From Apis mellifera (taxonomy: Eukaryota; Arthropoda; Insecta; Hymenoptera; Apidae): 64,000 bases of DNA. The stretch is from the NCBI RefSeq assembly GCF_003254395.2, contig NC_037653.1, positions 3,632,501-3,696,500 of the forward strand, in the 5' to 3' direction. Below, one piece after another: positions 24,591 to 36,110 of this stretch. The notes under the pieces were generated by a model. That model was not told the origin of the DNA, ran no database searches, and was given only the letters and a program-made list of their open reading frames with translations. Every line of letters starts with the position of its first letter. Positions within the stretch are counted from its first letter, which is position 1. Both the position numbers and the translations under genes were made by a program.

Positions 24591-24930
24591 CGGCAACAGT
24601 GTAAAAGCGTTCGTGGGAGCAGGGAAACGGTCGAGTCTGGTGACAAAGCGAGCGCAATAAAGCAAGGTCGCGTATATCATCCTCTCTGCTCATTGGCGCA
24701 TAACATCCGCCATAAGGGCGCAGCGTCAAGATTTACAATCGCGAGCCGGCCGAATGCGTGCAGGAATGCTCGAGGTTTCTGTGCGCGCGCGAAACAGCCT
24801 CCTCTCGCGGCTCTCGCTGGGGTCTCTCTGCGCCGCTGCTGCCACGGTGGCTTGAATTATTCATCCAGGGGCCGCTGCATTCGTTGCCGCTACGATATCT
24901 GGAGGGCCGGCGTCACATTAACCTAAGACA
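24591..24930. promoter_or_regulatory. GC-rich island after the 150-bp array
   Basis: Unique GC-rich sequence with CCGCCATAAGGGCG (PHO core) and GCCACGGTGGC (5-base dyad, 24841-24851). The array's last monomer merges into it. Frames on both strands are unrecognised. Candidate element. Confidence 0.28.
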
Positions 24931-25277
24931 CTCGGCGTTGTTTCACGTACGTATCAGCAATTAGATTTCACGGATAATACGCGAGGCTATGATAACCGAG
25001 TTTATATATACGTATATACACGCGTATATACGCTACACGCCCTTTGGAACTTCTCTTCGAGATACAATTTGACGATGTGCTATGCCCGTATGTATACACG
25101 CGCGAGTCTCTCGACGTCTTCTCGATTTTTTTCCCCCCTCCCTCTTCTTTTTTCCTTTCTCCGTTTTTCGCCATTCCTCGCGCACGCTTTTGGAACGTTA
25201 AAAATTTTAACGTCCATTTATATGTTCGCGGAATAGTCGGAGATCGTTGGCAGAGACTCCATGAATATTTATCATAC

Positions 25278-25311
<34 letters not shown>

Positions 25312-26104
25312 GAAGAACGATTCCCTCGATGCACCTTATCTCTGCAGTGTGCTCTGGATTAAAAAATTTACTGAATAAACGTGACGATGTTGAGTTAGAA
25401 ATTAAAAATTATTATTTTTCTCTATCTAATTATTACGAATTAAATCTGTTTATTTCTTTTTTAAATTAATTCAAATTGAACTGAAATTTAATTCGTCTAA
25501 TTTCGAATTGATTTAATTGGTTGTGTACAAAATATTATCGGTAATTTCGATCGTGGATTTTCGAGAGAGAGAGAGAGAGAGGATACGGATATAAAATGGC
25601 CCGGGGCGTATTCGTTTTCGTGCGGTGCGTGACTATCGGCTAGGCCCTCGAGGAGAGGAGGAGGAGGAGGAGAAGACGAGAGCGCGATACACGGCTCTTG
25701 CACCACGCTCGCGGTCCTCCCCCCCTCCCTCTTCGAGTGATTAATGCATTCGGGCAACGTGGAAAGGGCGAAACACGAGCGAGCGAACAGGCTCTCTCGG
25801 TTTTACCTGCACGTGCACCGAGCCGATTTTCTCCCTTTCATCTTCTTGGGAATCTCGGCCGAGCTTCCACGTAGAGTGTCTCTCTCGAGAGAGAGAAAGA
25901 GAGAGAGAAAAAGAGAGGAGAAGAAGAAGGCCTCGTATGTGTCTACGATCTGATTCCAGGACGTTCTTACGTGACGCTAGAGAGAAGCGCTCCCTCGAGG
26001 CCATTCGAGGCAACAAAAGAGCGACGGAAAAGAGCTTCGTGGACAGCTTCTCTCGAGGGAAGCGAACAAGCACGGTGCGTCACGCGCCGTCAAACCGAGA
26101 TAAA
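24931..26104. other. Unique intergenic with simple repeats
   Basis: (TA)15 at 25281-25310, GA run at 25563-25581, GGA run at about 25652-25672 and a GA block at 25880-25930. A GC-richer unique part lies at 25590-25800. No gene recognised. Confidence 0.55.
25281..25310. repeat. (TA)15 microsatellite
   Basis: Uninterrupted TA repeat. Confidence 0.95.
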
Positions 26105-27605
26105 CGGCGCTTTAATCGAAGATTAAGGAGATACGTTTTTTTTCGACAATTCTATCTTGTTTATTTTTTTCTTTCCTTTTCTTTAAATTGTTACTAGAGA
26201 ATTTGTTAAGCTTCTTAATTGATCCGATAAGCCATCGATGGCCTTTAATTTTAGTTTAAGAGGTTGATTTATCGAAATTTTATTTGTTTAGAGAATCGAA
26301 GATTAAGAAGATACGTTTTTTTTTTGAGTTATTGTTAATGTAATGTATTGTAAGAAAGGAAAAATTCTATCTTGTTTATTTTTTCTTTCCTTTCCTTTAA
26401 ATTTTTCCAAAATATACTTGCAATCAATATCTTTGTAAATGTTATTTTTAAATTGTTATTAAAGAATTTATTAAGCTTCTTAATTGATCCGATAAACCAA
26501 TGGTCTTTAATTTTATTTAAGAGATGTATCAAAATTCTACTTGTTTAGAGAATTGAAGATTAAGGAGATACGTTTTTTTGACAATTTTTTATTAATGTAA
26601 TTAATAAAGTTATTATTAATGTAATAATATATTCTATTCCAAAATATATTTGGAATAGAATTTTTTTTAATTAATCCAATAAGTCATCAATGGCCTTTAA
26701 TTTCATTTAAAAGGTTGATTTATTGAAATTCTACTTAGAGAATTGAAAATTAAGGAGATACGTTTTTTTGACAATTTTTTTTTGAGCTATTGTTAATGTA
26801 ATAATATATTGTAAAAAAAAATTATCTTATTTATTTTTTCTTTCCTTTTCTATAAATTCTATTCCAAAAAATATTTGCAATCAATATTTTTGTAAATGCT
26901 ATTTTATTATATTAAATATATATTTATATTTTATTTTATTTTATTTTATTAATTATATAATTATATTTTATTATATTTATTATATTAAATTGTTTTTAAA
27001 GAATTTATTAAGCTTCTTAATTGATCCGATAAGCCATCGATGGCCTTTAATTTTAGTTTAAGAGGTTGATTTATCGAAATTTTATTTGTTTAGAGAATCG
27101 AAGATTAAGGAGATACGTTTTTTGACAATTTTTGAGTTATTATTGTAAAAAAAAAAATTCTATCTTATTTATTTTTTCTTTCCTTTTCTTCCAAAATATA
27201 TTTACAATCAATATCTTTGTAAATAATATTTTTAAATTGTTACTAAAGAATTTATTAAGCTTCTTAATTGATCCGATAAGTCATCAATGGATTAATCATC
27301 ATTAATTTCATTTAAAAGGTTAATTTATCGAAATTATACTTGTTTAGAAAATTGAAAATTAAGGAGATACGTTTTTTTTTAACAATTTTTGAGTTATTAT
27401 TGTAAAAAAGAAAAAATTCTATCTTATTTATTTTTTCTTTAAATTCTTCCAAAATATACTCGCAATCAATATCTTTGTAAATAATATTTTTATTATATTT
27501 TTAAATCGTTACTAAAGAATTTATTAAGCTTAATTGAGGATAATGGCGTTTAATTTCATTTAAGAGGTTGATTTATCGAAATTCTACTTGTTTAGAGAAT
27601 TTCTC
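26105..27605. repeat. Degenerate tandem array, period about 185-260 bp, 6 anchors
   Basis: GAGATACGTTTTT (or AAGATACG) recurs near 26128, 26309, 26565, 26755, 27109 and 27363. Monomers contain TTCTATCTT(G/A)TTTATTTTT, CAAAATATA(C/T)TTGCAATCAA, TTATTAAGCTTCTTAATTG, ATCCGATAAGCCATCGATGG and GTTGATTTATCGAAATT in that order. Some copies lack the middle part, explaining the two spacing classes. Confidence 0.9.
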
Positions 27606-27782
27606 GAAGAAATTCAACTAAAGAGGGTATTGAATCATTCTTTCGATTGAAATATACAGGCAACAAACGTTATAATTCCATAACGAAAATATACGATGCG
27701 TTTATACGAGTTTTCTTTTCTTTTTTTTTTTCTTTTTTTTTTTGTCTCGAAATATTATACATATCCCGATAAAATTCTCTCA

Positions 27783-27825
<43 letters not shown>

Positions 27826-28089
27826 CGTAAATTCCATTGCTGTCTATACGCGAATAATTTTTCTTCAAAGCTAACGCGTCGGTGAGAAACGATTACAGCA
27901 CTCGGAGGTTTAACACGACACGTAGGTGGAAGATTTACAAATACAGGTAAAAGTTATTTAATAGATATATGCACGCACGATCGTGGGATTTGAAAGCGGA
28001 GTGGAGAAAAAGAGGGGAGGGGGAGGGGGAAGGCGGAGAGTGCACGTCCAGTGATATCCAACACTTTCTGAATTTCAAGCGTAATGCGT
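27606..28089. other. Unique spacer with GA and G-rich runs
   Basis: (GA)n at 27785-27823 and a G-rich run at 28014-28029. No gene recognised. Confidence 0.6.
27785..27823. repeat. (GA)19 microsatellite
   Basis: Uninterrupted GA repeat; many overlapping GAGAG cores. Confidence 0.95.
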
Positions 28090-29395
28090 GGGAAAAAAAA
28101 CTTTAAAAGTTAACAAAAATTCGCTTTTGAATTCTATAAAACGATAAATTAAACGAATAAAAATGAAAGATTGTAAATAAATACAAATATCCATTATTTA
28201 TAACGTACCGAGTTGAGAACCGCTGATGTAATAAGCCATACATAGAGTTAGTTAAAATAATCATCAATTCAAAGCCTCGAAAAAAAACGAAAGATTGTAA
28301 ATAAATACAAATATCCATTATTCATAATATATCGAATTGAGTTGAGAACCGCTGGTATAACAAACCGCGTACATAAAGTTAGTTAAAATGATCGTCAATT
28401 CAAAGTTTCGAAAAAAAATGAAAGATTGTAAATAAATATAAATATCCATTATTCACAATACACCGAATTAAGTTGAGAACCGCTAGTGTAACAAGCCGTA
28501 CATAGAGTTAAAAGTTAAAATAATCGTCAATTCAAAGCCTCGAAAAAAAATGAAATGTAAATAAATACAAATATCCATTATTTATAACGCATCGAGTTGA
28601 GAATCGCTGGTGTAACAAACCATGTATATAAAGTTAATTAAAATAATCATCAATTCAAAGCTTTGAAAAAAAAATGAAAGATTGTAAATAAATACAAATA
28701 TCAATTATTCGTAACGCACCGAGTTGAGTTGAGAACCGCTGATGTAACAAACCGCGTATATAAAGTTAGTTAAAATGATCATCAATTCAAAGCCTCGAAA
28801 AAAAAATGAAAGATTGTAAATAAATACAAATATTCATTATTAATATTCATTGATAATACACCAAGTTGAGTTGAGAACCGCTGGTATAACAAGCCATGTA
28901 TATAGAGCTAATTAAAATGATGATCAATTCAAAGCCTCGAAAAAAAATGAAAGATTGTAAATAAATACAAATATCTATTATTTATACCGAGTTGAATTGA
29001 GAACCGCTGATATAATAAACTATACATAGAGCTAGTTAAAATAATCATCAATTCAAAGCCTCGAAAAAAAAATGAAAGATTGTAAATAAATACAAATATC
29101 CATTATTCGTAATGCACCGAGTTGAGAACCGCTGGTGTAACAAGCTGCGTATATAAAATTAATTAAATTAATCGTCAATTCAAAGCTTCGAAAAAAAATG
29201 AAAGATTGTAAATAAATACAAATATCCATTATTCGTAACGCACCGAGTTGAGAACCGCTGGTGTAACAAGCCGCGTACATAGAGCTAGTTAAAATGATCG
29301 TCAATGTAAATAAATACAAATATCCGTTATTCATACCGAGTCGAGTTGAGAACCGCTGGTGTAACAAGCCGCGTACATAGAGCTAGTTAAAATGA
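28090..29395. repeat. Tandem array, period about 125-130 bp, 10 copies (block 1)
   Basis: GAGAACCGCT recurs (with variants) near 28215, 28346, 28472, 28601, 28730, 28873, 29000, 29125, 29251 and 29347. The monomer is GATTGTAAATAAATACAAAT, ATCCATTATTC, a CACCGAGTTGAGTTGAGAACCG core, GTAACAAGCCGCGTACATAG, AGCTAGTTAAAATGATCGTC and AATTCAAAGCCTCG plus poly-A. The last junction lacks the AATTCAAAGC-to-GATT part. Block 2 lies at 30690-31310. Confidence 0.95.
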
Positions 29396-30689
29396 TGGTC
29401 GAATGCGATATTTGCGCGAGCATCGCAGTTTACTCTTGGAAGTTCGTAAAACGCGTAAATTCATGGTCTTTAATGAGTCATCGCGGTATCTGTGCAATTT
29501 CACTTCTTAAAGAACGTTTTTCCCCCGCGTAACTTACGCCATTCGTAAATACATTAAGTCGTAATTAACAGGCTTGTAATTGGCGTTACAGTAGCGGACA
29601 CGCTATTTCAATATTATTATAACGATAGAAATGAAATCTCGGCTGATACAGTCTCAATTAAGAGACATTAGGATCGGATCTGGTAACGAGATGCTGGGGG
29701 GATGCACGTGACTGGGCAAAGATGTCGGAATAAACTTCTACCAGTTGCGTTCATTTGCATAGATAAAAGTGCACGCCGTGCGCAGATGCATCTACGATTA
29801 ACGTTGTTACAACTATGATAATTGTAAGGATTAATTTCTTCCTGTATTACGAAGAAAAAAACATGGTAGAAATATAAAGTGCAACCGTGCAAGTCGGTTA
29901 ACAAATTGTTCAATTAAAACTAACAATAATTCTCTCTTTCTTTTTACACACAAATGCATTACATATATATTCATTGTAAGTTAATCGATACGTAAAACAA
30001 AATTTGAAGAAAATTTTATTCAAGAGATAATCAGAATTTGCAGATAGATAAAAGTGCAGATGCATCTACGATTAACGTTGTTACAACTATGATATAATTA
30101 TAAAGATTAATTCCTGTATTACGAAGAAAAAAATATGGAAATATAAAGTCAATTATGGAAGTCGGTTAACAAATGTAAAGCAAAATTTGAAGGAAATTGT
30201 ATTCGATGAATTTTCTTGAACAACACCGCTTCTGACTGTAAAACTTTCTTTCTCAGAGTTTAAAGATTCGAGCAACGTCTCGATCTACTATGTTGTACAC
30301 TCGTGGTTAATTAATTCCGCTTGCAAGACGTAAGACTATTACTTCCTAATATCGGCGCGAACGTACACATCCGACCACCCATCGCGATGGCCACCGTCCC
30401 GAAGAATATCAAGTGCACGAGCGGGGGAGATCTGATTATCCAACGATTTACACGCGCATAGCGTGTTCGAAATGGCACTTTTCTCACGAATCAAAGGGCC
30501 GTACGGGATTAAGAGTGGCAGTCACGTTTGACACGGTTCTCACCGTCAATGTAATCGCGTCGATTCTCGATTAAACGGGTCATCGTTTGAATCGTCGAGT
30601 TTTAATTACGAAATCTTAAGATTGTCAATTATAATAATATAATCGATATAATTGTAGTAAAATAAATAAATAACTTGATTCTAAATCGC
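29396..30689. promoter_or_regulatory. Unique island between two blocks of one satellite
   Basis: GC-balanced unique sequence flanked on both sides by the same 127-bp satellite in the same orientation. 29440-29700 carries several homeodomain-type cores (AAGTCGTAATTAACAGG, CTTGTAATTGGCG, CTCAATTAAG). 29761-30040 and 30046-30210 are a local tandem duplication. 30290-30590 is GC-richer. No gene recognised; candidate enhancer block. Confidence 0.3.
29761..30210 (+). repeat. Local tandem duplication
   Basis: AGATAAAAGTGCA through GTCGGTTAACAAA and on to CAAAATTTGAAG occurs twice, starting at 29761 and at 30046. The second copy lacks several short internal pieces, including the run between GTTAACAAA and GTAAA. 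Confidence 0.85.
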
Positions 30690-31310
30690 ACGAAAATTAA
30701 TATCCATTGATAATACACCGAATTGAGTTGAGAACCGCTGGTATAACAAGCCTTGTGTATAAAGCTAATTAAAATAATCATCAATTCAAAGCCTCGAAAA
30801 AAATGAAAGATTATAAATAAATACAAATATTCATAACGTACCGAGTTGAGTTGAGAACCGCTGGTGTAACAAACCGCGTACATAGAGTTAGTTAAAATGA
30901 TCGTCAATTCAAAGCTTTGAAAAAAAAAACAAAAGATTGTAAATAAATACAAATATCCATTATTCATAATATACCGAATTAAGTTGAGAACCGCTGGTAT
31001 AACAAACCGCGTTAACATAGAGTTAATTAAAATAATCATCAATTCAAAGCCTCAAAAAAAAAATGAAAGATTGTAAATAAATACAAATATCCATTATTTA
31101 TAACGCACCGAATTGAGAACCGCTGGTATAACAAGTCGTGTATATAAAGTTAATTAAAATGATCGTCGATTCAAAGCCTCGAAAAAAAAATGAAAGATTG
31201 TAAATAAATACAAATATTCACAACGCACCGAGTTGAGTTGAGAACCACTGGTGTAACGAGCCGCGTACATAGAGCTAGTTAAAATGATCGTCAATGTAAA
31301 TAAATTTTTT
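30690..31310. repeat. Tandem array, period about 127 bp, 5 copies (block 2)
   Basis: Same monomer and orientation as block 1, with anchors near 30731, 30856, 30986, 31116 and 31241. It ends in GATCGTCAATGTAAATAAAT, the same deletion junction seen at about 29298-29317 in block 1. Confidence 0.95.
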
Positions 31311-33550
31311 TTAAATTAAAATTTAAAAAAAAAAAAGTTACACTACGATATTCTTTTAAAAAACACGGTGATAGATAAGGAGGAAAAAAAAATTTACACG
31401 TTCGAAATGTCACGAGTTCGGGGAAAAGTACGAAGGAGAGAGAGAATTCGCGTCATTGTCGGTGGACACATTAAAGCGTGGCGGAATGGCGGAAACCGTA
31501 GCGGCTATTCGTGTGTAAATTCGCGTATGCGCGAGCAAGAGAAAGGGAGAACAAGTTGGTCGGACAACGCTTGTTATTAGCGCTTTAATTGGGTCCACTC
31601 TCTTATCCCGCAATATTCCAGGATAGGGTATCGTACCTGCTGCCCATATGGTTGCCCCTAATCCGCAAGCCACTGGCAATCCCAAAACTACTGGGTAACG
31701 AGGCACATGTGGACAAATTCATCCGGGTTTCTTCGAGATTTTTCGCTAATTTATCAACCGATACGAATCGAGAGGGCAAACCCGTAACCCGAGACGCGCC
31801 ACCCGGGTACGCGAAATCGCGTAACCAGATATACACGTACGGACGAGAATCGCATTAATATTCGGATGTGTGCAAGAGATTATGCGTGTATATTTGTTTA
31901 TAATTGCGATATCGAATTGGTATCGCGTGTGGAAACGTAATAAATTAAATAACAATGAAAAAAAAATTAAATATTTATACTGAGTAATTTTTACAAATTT
32001 TATATAAAAATTGTAACGACTTGTTCCAAACTAATTTATAGAACGAACAGTCTTTCTTTGTTAAATAAGTAAAATGTTTTGTCTCAATCAATTTAATAAC
32101 ACAATTGTAAATTAAATATCCTTATTGTGATATTAATTAGTCACTGAATATCAATTCACTTGTTCTTATTTCGCGATATACAACACAACTATTAGCCGAT
32201 ATTAATTGAAACGCAAAAATGAAACGCAAATGATAACGGAAGTCCACGCACGGTAGGTCGAAAAACCGCTTTATAGTGGCGATCTTCGGGAGCTCAAAAT
32301 GGCGAACTGGTCTAACTGGTCCTTCCTCCCTCGCCTTTTTTTCATCTTATTGCGCGCTCATTCAACTCGGTTCCTTATTTGTCGAAAAAATCGCGCGAAT
32401 CGAATTAGACAGAAAATATACCTTAAAAATTATTATTTGAAAAATATATGTATATGTTGTGTCAACATCGTGTGAAGATGTATCTTTTCCTCGATTAATA
32501 TTCCTTTTTAAATCTGTCTTATTGCAGCAAGCTTAAATCTTTTTGAATTCGAGAATTTTCCCTTTTTCTTATTTTTCGCTATTTATGTAATTAATTGATT
32601 CGAGGACATAATCCCTTTTTTCGGGAATCTTGAAGCACAGGGAAGTGGGATCTAAATTTCAAGTTTAATTGACATTGATTTAACAGTCTCTTTGTATTAA
32701 TTTTAGGCGGAACTGTCAGTACAAAATGGCGAGAAGTTACGAGGGAAGGTGCGGGGAACGTAATTTTACGCTCTTAGCAAATTCTGGCGACTATGCATTT
32801 TGCGAAATGTCGACACATTTATGAGGGTGAGCATCCAGCGGCAAAAGCGTGCGTGCTAACCGCGTGTCTATAAATAAACGGTGAAATGCGGCAAACGGTC
32901 GGTTTTAATTGGAAGATTCGAACACACGCAATGTTTGTTACGATAGGTTCCGTTCAGGAATGCAATTAAAATGCTGATCTCATCGAATCGTAAAAAAGAG
33001 CGTTTCACGAGAAGCGAAGAAAGCTGGCCCGCGCTCGATGACCAGCGAGATGTCAATCGAGACGCCTATAATCGATGAATCGTCGAATAGATATGAATTA
33101 TGAATCGAAACGTCGATACAAAAATTCTGAAGATAACGAGTTAAAAAAAAGTTTCATTGCGTGATAATACGATACGAGATATATCGGTAGAATAATCGGG
33201 AAAAGCAAATGAGGAAGAAGGAAAAGAATGTTGTAGGTTGCGTGAACTGCGAGTTTTAGAATTGCGATGTTTGGGATTCGTGACGTAAAGCAGTCGAAGA
33301 GCGACCGCGTGTGTATACTAAATAGGAGACAAAATATCGATGGATACGATATTCAATTCTTCTTAAAGACGAAACGAGAATAAACTAAAAATTTGAAAGA
33401 AAGAAAAAAAAGAAATGATTCATCGACGATAGAAAAATCATTAGATCCTTGGGGGAAAAAAAAGCACGATTTGGTTTACTATCGAAATCGTACAACGCGT
33501 AGAAAGTGAAGAGAGAACGTTGCTCAGGAGGTTGCAGAGAGAGGAGAGAG
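31311..33550. other. Unique intergenic sequence
   Basis: 31560-31820 is a GC-balanced unique block containing CCCTAATCCGC (K50-homeodomain type TAATCC). 31920-32240 is AT-rich. AAAATGGCGA occurs at 32296-32305 and 32723-32732. Purine-rich at 33390-33600. No gene recognised. Confidence 0.5.
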
Positions 33551-34010
33551 TATGGAAGTTGCGGTAAGAGAGAGTGTGGAGAGAAATTGAGAGGCACACC
33601 CGCTCCCTGCGGCCGTCGTCAATCAGAATTCCGCGAATTAGCGTTAACGGGCCGTTATTGCCGCGTCCATTTGGCTAGTGTACAGTTTGGGTCGTGGATA
33701 TGAGCCCATAGATTCCCCATATTCTACGCCGTATGGGGCGATGGTGCTGCCGCGCATAGCCCACCGGAATCCGGTTAGTTACTACCGCATGTTATGGACC
33801 GCCGCGCGCTATTCCCTTTCTCGCTCTCCCCAACCCCTTCGAACTCGTCGATTCTCTCTCCCGGTTCCACTCCTCTTTCCCCCCCATCTCTTTCTCGCTT
33901 CGTATATCCGTGGAAAGCTCCACCCTGCCGACGGGCACAATGCGAATGGCCGCGGCCTCTCTGCCACCACCGGCTTTATGCATCTATCGATACCTATTTA
34001 CCCATTCGCG
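33551..34010. promoter_or_regulatory. Candidate regulatory island with hairpin
   Basis: GC-balanced unique sequence with the dyad CCCCATA/TATGGGG (33715-33721 and 33732-33738) and CCGCGTCCATTTGGC. The frames at 33678-34037 and 33794-34177 overlap and show no domain. The frame at 33678 begins with apparently complex residues but is unrecognised. Confidence 0.25.
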
Positions 34011-34269
34011 CAGGAGCAATGCTTCCTATTTCCGTGAATAAATGTACACCGGCCAGGACGTATGATGCGTGCCGTTTCCAAGCCATCCCGTTTTCCCGCT
34101 CTTCGAATCGATGCGGGTATACGTATACGATTTTCGATTACAAGATCGAGCGAAATAATGACTCCGCTTCGAATTAGCTTATATACTAGCTGATCGGGAG
34201 AGGATATTATATATTTATAGCAATTTCTGGATTTACAATATTTGTTTTCGTTATATATCGACACTTGTC

Positions 34270-36110
34270 CTAACGAACTTTTACTTTTGTTCTATCGTAA
34301 CGAATGTTTATCATTCTTACTTGGGCGTATAGAAAATAAAATAATATAAAATAATATCTCTTGCAACAATTATACGTTAAACGCTCCTCGAAATTTATTT
34401 TTAGAATTTTTAGAAGAGCGAGTTAGTGCTTCATCAAGCGTAAAATTAAATTACTTCGCTTGAAAAATAAACTTGTACGAAAATATTCGTTATCAATTTT
34501 TGTGCCATTTTAGTCTCTAAAATTGCTTCAGCCTAACGAACTTCTGCAGTTTTTGTGCCACGTTAAGTAAACATCGAACGTCCAACGTATATATTTTATT
34601 TCGCTTCAACTTGTTACTTCTCTCTCTTGCCTATACGCCGAGCATACAGAAAATATATAAACACAGGCAACTTCTAGAACAATTATACGTTAAACGTTCC
34701 TCGAAGTCTAATCTTTAAAAATAGAAAAGAAAGTTAGTACCATTTTGCTTCGTTAAGCGTAAAATTAAATTATTTCGCTTGAAAAATAAACTTGTACGAA
34801 AATATTCGTTATCAATATTTGTGCCATTTTAGTCTCTAAAATTGCTTCAGCCTAACGAACTTCTGCAGTTTTTGTGCCACGTTAAGTAAACATCGAACGT
34901 CCAACGTATATATTTTATTTCGCTTCAACTTGTTACTTCTCTCTCTTGCCTATACGTCGAGCATACAGAAAATATATAAATACAAGCAACTTTTAGAACA
35001 ATTATACGTTAAACGTTCCTCGAAGTCTAGTTTTAAAATTAAAGAATCGAGTTAGTACCATTTTGCTTCGTCAAGCGTAAAATTAAATTATTTCGCTTGA
35101 AAAATAAACTTGTACGAAAATATTCGTTATCAATATTTGTCTCTAAAATTACTTCAGCCTAACGAACTTCTGCAGTTTTTGTGCCACGTCAAGTAAACAT
35201 CGAACGTCCAACGTATATATTTTATTTCGCTTCAACTTGTTACTTCTCTCTCTTGCCTATACGTCGAGCATACAGAAAATATATAAACACAAGCAACTTC
35301 TAGAACAATTATATACGTTAAACGTTCCTCGAAGCCTATTTTTAAAATTAAAGAATCGAGTTAGTATCATTTTGCTTCATCAAGCGTAAAATTAAATTAC
35401 TTCGCTTGAAAAATAAACTTGTACGAAAATATTCGTTATCGACTTTTGTGCCATTTCAGTCTCTAAAATTGCTTAACGAACTTTTATACTCTGCGTTTAT
35501 TTTAGCTTCTAGAATTATCTCGCCTAACGAACTTTTACAATTTTTCTGCCAAGAAAACATCGAACGTCGAACGTATATTTTATTTTACTTCGATATTTCG
35601 CTTTATTATTTCTTGTTCTTGCCTATGCATCGATCATACGGAAAATACAAGCAACTTGTAGAATAATTGTACGTCGAACATATATAATTCATCATCGAAG
35701 TCTATTTTTTAAAATCAGAGAAACCGAGTTACTACTATTTTGCTTCATTGAGTGTAAAATTAAATTATTTAACTAGAAGAATAAACTTGTATAAAAATAT
35801 TCCGTTATCTCCTTTTGTGGTCTTTTTAATCTTCAAAATTGCTTAAGCCTAACGAACTTTTACATTTTTTGCGTTCACTTTAGCTTCCAGACTCGTCCTA
35901 ACGAACTTGTACATTTTTTTGTGCTGCGTCAGAGATAAGCGTCGAGCGTCGAACGTACACGTTATTTCACTTCAACTTATTATATTTCTTCTCGCTCGTA
36001 CTTCATCGAGTATATAGAAAACATAAAAACACAAGCGAGTTCTAGAACAATATATATATAGACATCGAAGCCTATTTTTAAAATTATTTAAAGTTAACAT
36101 TGTTCGTCAA
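34270..36110. repeat. Tandem array, period about 318 bp, 5 copies
   Basis: AAAATTAAATTA recurs at 34442, 34761, 35079, 35388 and 35756 within CGCTTGAAAAATAAACTTGT. Other shared segments are GCCTAACGAACTTCTGCAG, TTTTTGTGCCACGT, AACATCGAACGTCCAACGT, TTACTTCTCTCTCTTGCC and ACAATTATACGTTAAACG. The inner copies are nearly identical and the outer ones degrade, the pattern expected of unequal exchange. Confidence 0.95.

Noticed and set aside
24096..24680. Minus-strand 194-codon frame with an internally repeated protein sequence
   Set aside because: The protein repeat is just the 150-bp tandem array read in one frame; the monomer length, close to a multiple of three, keeps it open.
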